In this document: piece after piece, positions 6,339 to 8,019 of the stretch
How positions within the stretch are numbered: the stretch's first letter is position 1
How the letters are laid out: every line of letters begins with the position of its first letter
From: an uncultured Bacilli bacterium
Lineage (GTDB): Bacteria; Bacillota_I; Bacilli_A; RF39; UBA660
Assembly: GCA_947632355.1 (NCBI GenBank)
Contig: CANROY010000048.1
Span: forward strand, 1-8,019
Length of the DNA: 8,019 nucleotides
Reading direction: 5' to 3'
The notes under the pieces: model-generated
Seen by the model: the letters and a program-made list of their open reading frames with translations, nothing else
Databases searched by the model: none
What the model was told of the DNA's origin: nothing
Position numbers and translations under genes: made by a program

Positions 6339-7086
6339 CGATATCCCTTCTATCTATAATGCTTGCCCCAGAAAATCCTTCTTTAAAGATTTTTTCTGCT
6401 AAAGAGGCATCACCACTTTGGGTAATTTGCTTATGATTTAGGATATGCACCCTATCCGGTTTTACAATATCTAATAAAGTTTTTTGATGGGTAATAATTA
6501 ACACCATAGGATGATAGTTTGTTATATATTCTTGAATGCTATTTCCAACAAGTTTTAAAGCATCAACATCAAGTCCGGAATCAATTTCATCTAGTATTAA
6601 AAAACTAGGTGTTAACATCCACATATGTAAAAGTTCATTTTTCTTTTTTTCTCCTCCACTCATATTGTAGTTTATATCACGATGAATAAAGGAAGTTGGG
6701 ATTTCTAATTTTTCACAAAGGCGGGTTAGTTTTTTATTAAATTCTAAAATATTGAGTTCATTTTTTCCTTGGTCGTTCAAAGAAGTACGTAACATTTCGG
6801 CGTTACTAACCCCAGGAATTTCAACGGGATTTTGGCTAACTAAAAAGGCACCATTTCTTGCTACTTCTGTGGTATTCATACGAAGTAAGTCTTCTCCATT
6901 TAATGTGATGGTACCACTTACGACTTCATAGTTTTTATCACGCATAAGGACTTTAGCAATGGTTGATTTTCCTGCCCCATTTTGGCCCATTAAAGCATGA
7001 ATTTCTCCCTCTTTTATTTCTAAATTAAAATCTTCTATAATGATTTTATCGAATACTTTTACAGTTAAATTTTTAATTTGTAACAT
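6331..7086 (-). CDS. sufC: SufC, ABC-type ATPase of the iron-sulfur assembly scaffold
   Basis: SufC is a soluble ABC-family ATPase that binds SufB/SufD and drives the scaffold's conformational change. It has no transport role. Motifs (251-residue numbering): Walker A GQNGAGKST 34-42, Q-loop Gln85 in VSQNP, signature MSGGEKKKNE 142-151 with the SufC-typical lysine run, Walker B LILDEIDSGLD 163-173 and H-loop His200 in ITHQ. Length matches the family. The open frame extends 12 codons upstream to an ATG at 7122, but the predicted promoter -10 (7106-7111) lies inside that extension, and family alignment begins at MLQIKNLTVK. I therefore start at 7086, with a weak GGGTG ribosome binding site eight bases upstream. 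It is the first gene of the sufC-sufD-sufS-sufU operon. Confidence 0.94.
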   Translation of the reverse strand: MLQIKNLTVKVFDKIIIEDFNLEIKEGEIHALMGQNGAGKSTIAKVLMRDKNYEVVSGTITLNGEDLLRMNTTEVARNGAFLVSQNPVEIPGVSNAEMLRTSLNDQGKNELNILEFNKKLTRLCEKLEIPTSFIHRDINYNMSGGEKKKNELLHMWMLTPSFLILDEIDSGLDVDALKLVGNSIQEYITNYHPMVLIITHQKTLLDIVKPDRVHILNHKQITQSGDASLAEKIFKEGFSGASIIDRRDIDA

Positions 7087-7105
7087 ATACGAAACACCCG
7101 TAAGT

Positions 7106-7134
7106 ATTGTATCAAAAAACACTTATAATGTCTA
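7106..7134 (-). promoter_or_regulatory. Sigma-A-like promoter of the suf operon
   Basis: On the minus strand, TAGACA (7129-7134) and TACAAT (7106-7111) are separated by 17 bases. A start of transcription near 7099 would leave a leader of only about 13 bases before the sufC ATG at 7086. The site is incompatible with the longer sufC frame starting at 7122. No iron or Fe-S regulator box was recognised. Confidence 0.72.
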
Positions 7135-7169
7135 TTTTTTTAAACGCTATTAGAAATAGTTAATTTGTT

Positions 7170-7198
7170 TTGCCAAAATAAAAAATATGTAATATACT
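7170..7198 (+). promoter_or_regulatory. Sigma-A-like promoter of the 208-residue protein gene
   Basis: TTGCCA (7170-7175) and TATACT (7193-7198) are separated by 17 bases. A GGGAGG ribosome binding site follows at 7211-7216, six bases before the ATG at 7223. The promoter is divergent from suf, and the two -35 elements lie 35 bases apart. Confidence 0.75.
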
Positions 7199-7222
7199 AG
7201 TTTTAGTTAAGGGAGGTTTCAT

Positions 7223-7849
7223 ATGCAAAATTTAAATGAAAAATGTCAAAGTATATTAGAAGAAAGAGATAAAGTTTTAAAAGAAATTCAAAGCATGCAA
7301 AGTATGGAAAGTACACAAAAATATTTGGAATTGCAAAAGAAAAAAGGTAATTTGGAAGAAGAATATAATCAATTATATAAGGAAGTAAAAATGGAAGAAT
7401 ATGATTCATGTGAACATATTTTAGTAATTGATGCAGAAACTACAGGGTATTTTGATCAAAACCTACACCATTGTTTTGGATGTATAAAATGTGGATTAGA
7501 TACTAGAGTTTTAGATTTACCTAGAGAAGAATTAAATTATACTTTGCCACAAATGCAAGCAATGTATGATTATTTAAATAAAAACCAATTAAATTCATAT
7601 CGCTTAAAAGGAATGAGAACTTATATTGAATGCGATATCGATTTAGCAAAAGCCATATATACTAGAATTAAAAATGCCCATCCTACTATAGATGATGAAA
7701 CTACACTCAAATATTTTGAAATAGCACTTAACGATATAAGAAACATTAAAGTAAATGGTGAAAGAAAAATATGTAGAGCAAGACGTTTATCTTTAAATGA
7801 TCATTTTAATAGATGGGATGCTTGCAATATAAGAGATACATATAGTTAA
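7223..7849 (+). CDS. Unknown 208-residue protein: coiled coil plus zinc-ribbon-like cluster
   Basis: I do not recognise a named family. Residues about 1-58 are rich in Glu, Lys, Gln and Leu with heptad-like spacing and should form a coiled coil. A cysteine/histidine cluster follows: Cys63-x-His65, then HHCFGCIKCG with Cys84, Cys87 and Cys90. CEH plus CIKCG looks like the two knuckles of a zinc ribbon, with Cys84 as an extra candidate ligand. The C-terminal half (100-208) is mostly helical and charged and contains Cys137, Cys184 and Cys201 near basic residues (RKICRARR). No signal peptide or membrane segment is visible, so it is likely cytoplasmic. It has its own promoter, ribosome binding site and terminator and is divergent from suf. 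A DNA- or protein-binding role is possible but unproven. Confidence 0.85.
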   Translation: MQNLNEKCQSILEERDKVLKEIQSMQSMESTQKYLELQKKKGNLEEEYNQLYKEVKMEEYDSCEHILVIDAETTGYFDQNLHHCFGCIKCGLDTRVLDLPREELNYTLPQMQAMYDYLNKNQLNSYRLKGMRTYIECDIDLAKAIYTRIKNAHPTIDDETTLKYFEIALNDIRNIKVNGERKICRARRLSLNDHFNRWDACNIRDTYS

Positions 7850-7854
7850 CAAAA

Positions 7855-7890
7855 AAGCCTTCTAAAGTGGAAGACTTCTTTTTTTATTTT
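7855..7890 (+). terminator. Rho-independent terminator of the 208-residue protein gene
   Basis: AAGCCTTC (7855-7862) pairs with GAAGACTT (7870-7877) with one C-A mismatch, around a 7-base loop. A T-rich tail follows at 7879-7890. It begins six bases after the stop codon. Confidence 0.75.
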
Positions 7891-7940
7891 TCTTTCACGG
7901 ATTTAAAAATCTTTTATAGTAAGAAAAGAATTATTACCAA

Positions 7941-7988
7941 ACTGTGCGTTTACAATAGAAATATGACAAAAGGAGATAAACGCACAGT
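7941..7988. repeat. Perfect 12-bp inverted repeat with 24-base loop
   Basis: ACTGTGCGTTTA (7941-7952) and TAAACGCACAGT (7977-7988) are exact reverse complements. The loop contains an AAAGGAG ribosome-binding-like sequence and an ATG at 7963. It lies beyond the terminator of the 208-residue protein gene and has no T-run, so it is not a terminator of the usual kind. It could be a structured leader of a gene beyond the edge, a regulatory hairpin or part of a mobile element end. The window stops too soon to tell. Confidence 0.65.
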
Positions 7989-7991
7989 GTA

Positions 7992-8004
7992 GGTTTGTCA
8001 AACC
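7992..8004. repeat. 13-base palindrome (6-1-6) at the right edge
   Basis: GGTTTG and CAAACC flank a single T, a perfect 6-1-6 palindrome. It starts three bases after the 12-bp inverted repeat ends. The compact form suggests a protein-binding site or a small hairpin, but nothing in the window assigns it. No open frame with a convincing start is seen in 7891-8019. Confidence 0.5.
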
Positions 8005-8019
8005 AATCCAACTAAATTT

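Noticed and set aside
7147..7159. CTATT-AGA-AATAG inverted repeat between the suf and 208-residue gene promoters
   Set aside because: The arms are only five AT-rich base pairs, which is common by chance here. The position is suggestive, but it matches no known Suf or Fe-S regulator site.
7203..7409. 68-residue hydrophobic open frame on the minus strand
   Set aside because: It is antisense to the coiled-coil region of the 208-residue protein. Reversed Glu/Lys codons give Phe/Leu-rich shadows. No promoter or ribosome binding site supports it.
7963..7992. Nine-codon ORF M-T-K-G-D-K-R-T-V followed by TAG, overlapping the 12-bp inverted repeat
   Set aside because: It has no ribosome binding site in front, and nothing downstream in the window shows that it is a leader peptide.
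1..8019. CRISPR array, tRNA, rRNA, riboswitch, phage or transposase gene
   Set aside because: No regularly spaced direct repeats, cloverleaf-like sequence, recognised riboswitch core or mobile-element protein was seen on either strand.

Overview
The window is strongly AT-rich (a sample line inside prsA counts about 28% G+C). It reads like a low-GC Gram-positive of the Bacilli/Erysipelotrichia type, or one of the uncultured gut lineages near them. Reasons: AGGAGG-type ribosome binding sites, sigma-A-like promoters with 17-base spacers, a PrsA-type foldase lipoprotein, a SufU (not IscU) scaffold and tiny YjcZ-like membrane peptides. Tryptophan is encoded by TGG and sufD ends in TGA, so the standard bacterial code (table 11) fits better than the Mycoplasma code. 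I cannot name a species.

Layout. At the left edge (minus strand) is the first few codons of an unidentified gene, with its own promoter and a 17-base palindrome over the -35. Next is lon (minus), the ATP-dependent protease, whose real start is probably a TTG. Then comes a minus-strand pair of tiny hydrophobic peptides (29 and 42 residues, YjcZ-like), with a candidate mother-cell sigma promoter and a terminator. Divergent from these, prsA (plus) encodes an exported foldase lipoprotein. It converges on a minus-strand suf operon transcribed sufC-sufD-sufS-sufU, whose genes overlap or nearly abut. Divergent from suf is a 208-residue protein of unknown function (plus) with an N-terminal coiled coil and a zinc-ribbon-like cysteine cluster. 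The last 130 bases hold its terminator, then a perfect 12-bp inverted repeat and a second palindrome with no assigned gene.

Function. Most of the window is housekeeping. Lon does cytoplasmic protein quality control and PrsA folds exported proteins. SufS supplies sulfur to SufU, and SufC with the SufB/SufD-family protein supports iron-sulfur cluster assembly. The notable departures are that the suf operon has no sufB in the window, that its only SufB/D-family member is about half the usual length, and that the tiny peptides have a sporulation-like promoter. I do not see a convincing new multi-gene system. Three starts (lon, sufS, sufC) should be moved downstream of the longest open frame on ribosome-binding-site or promoter evidence.
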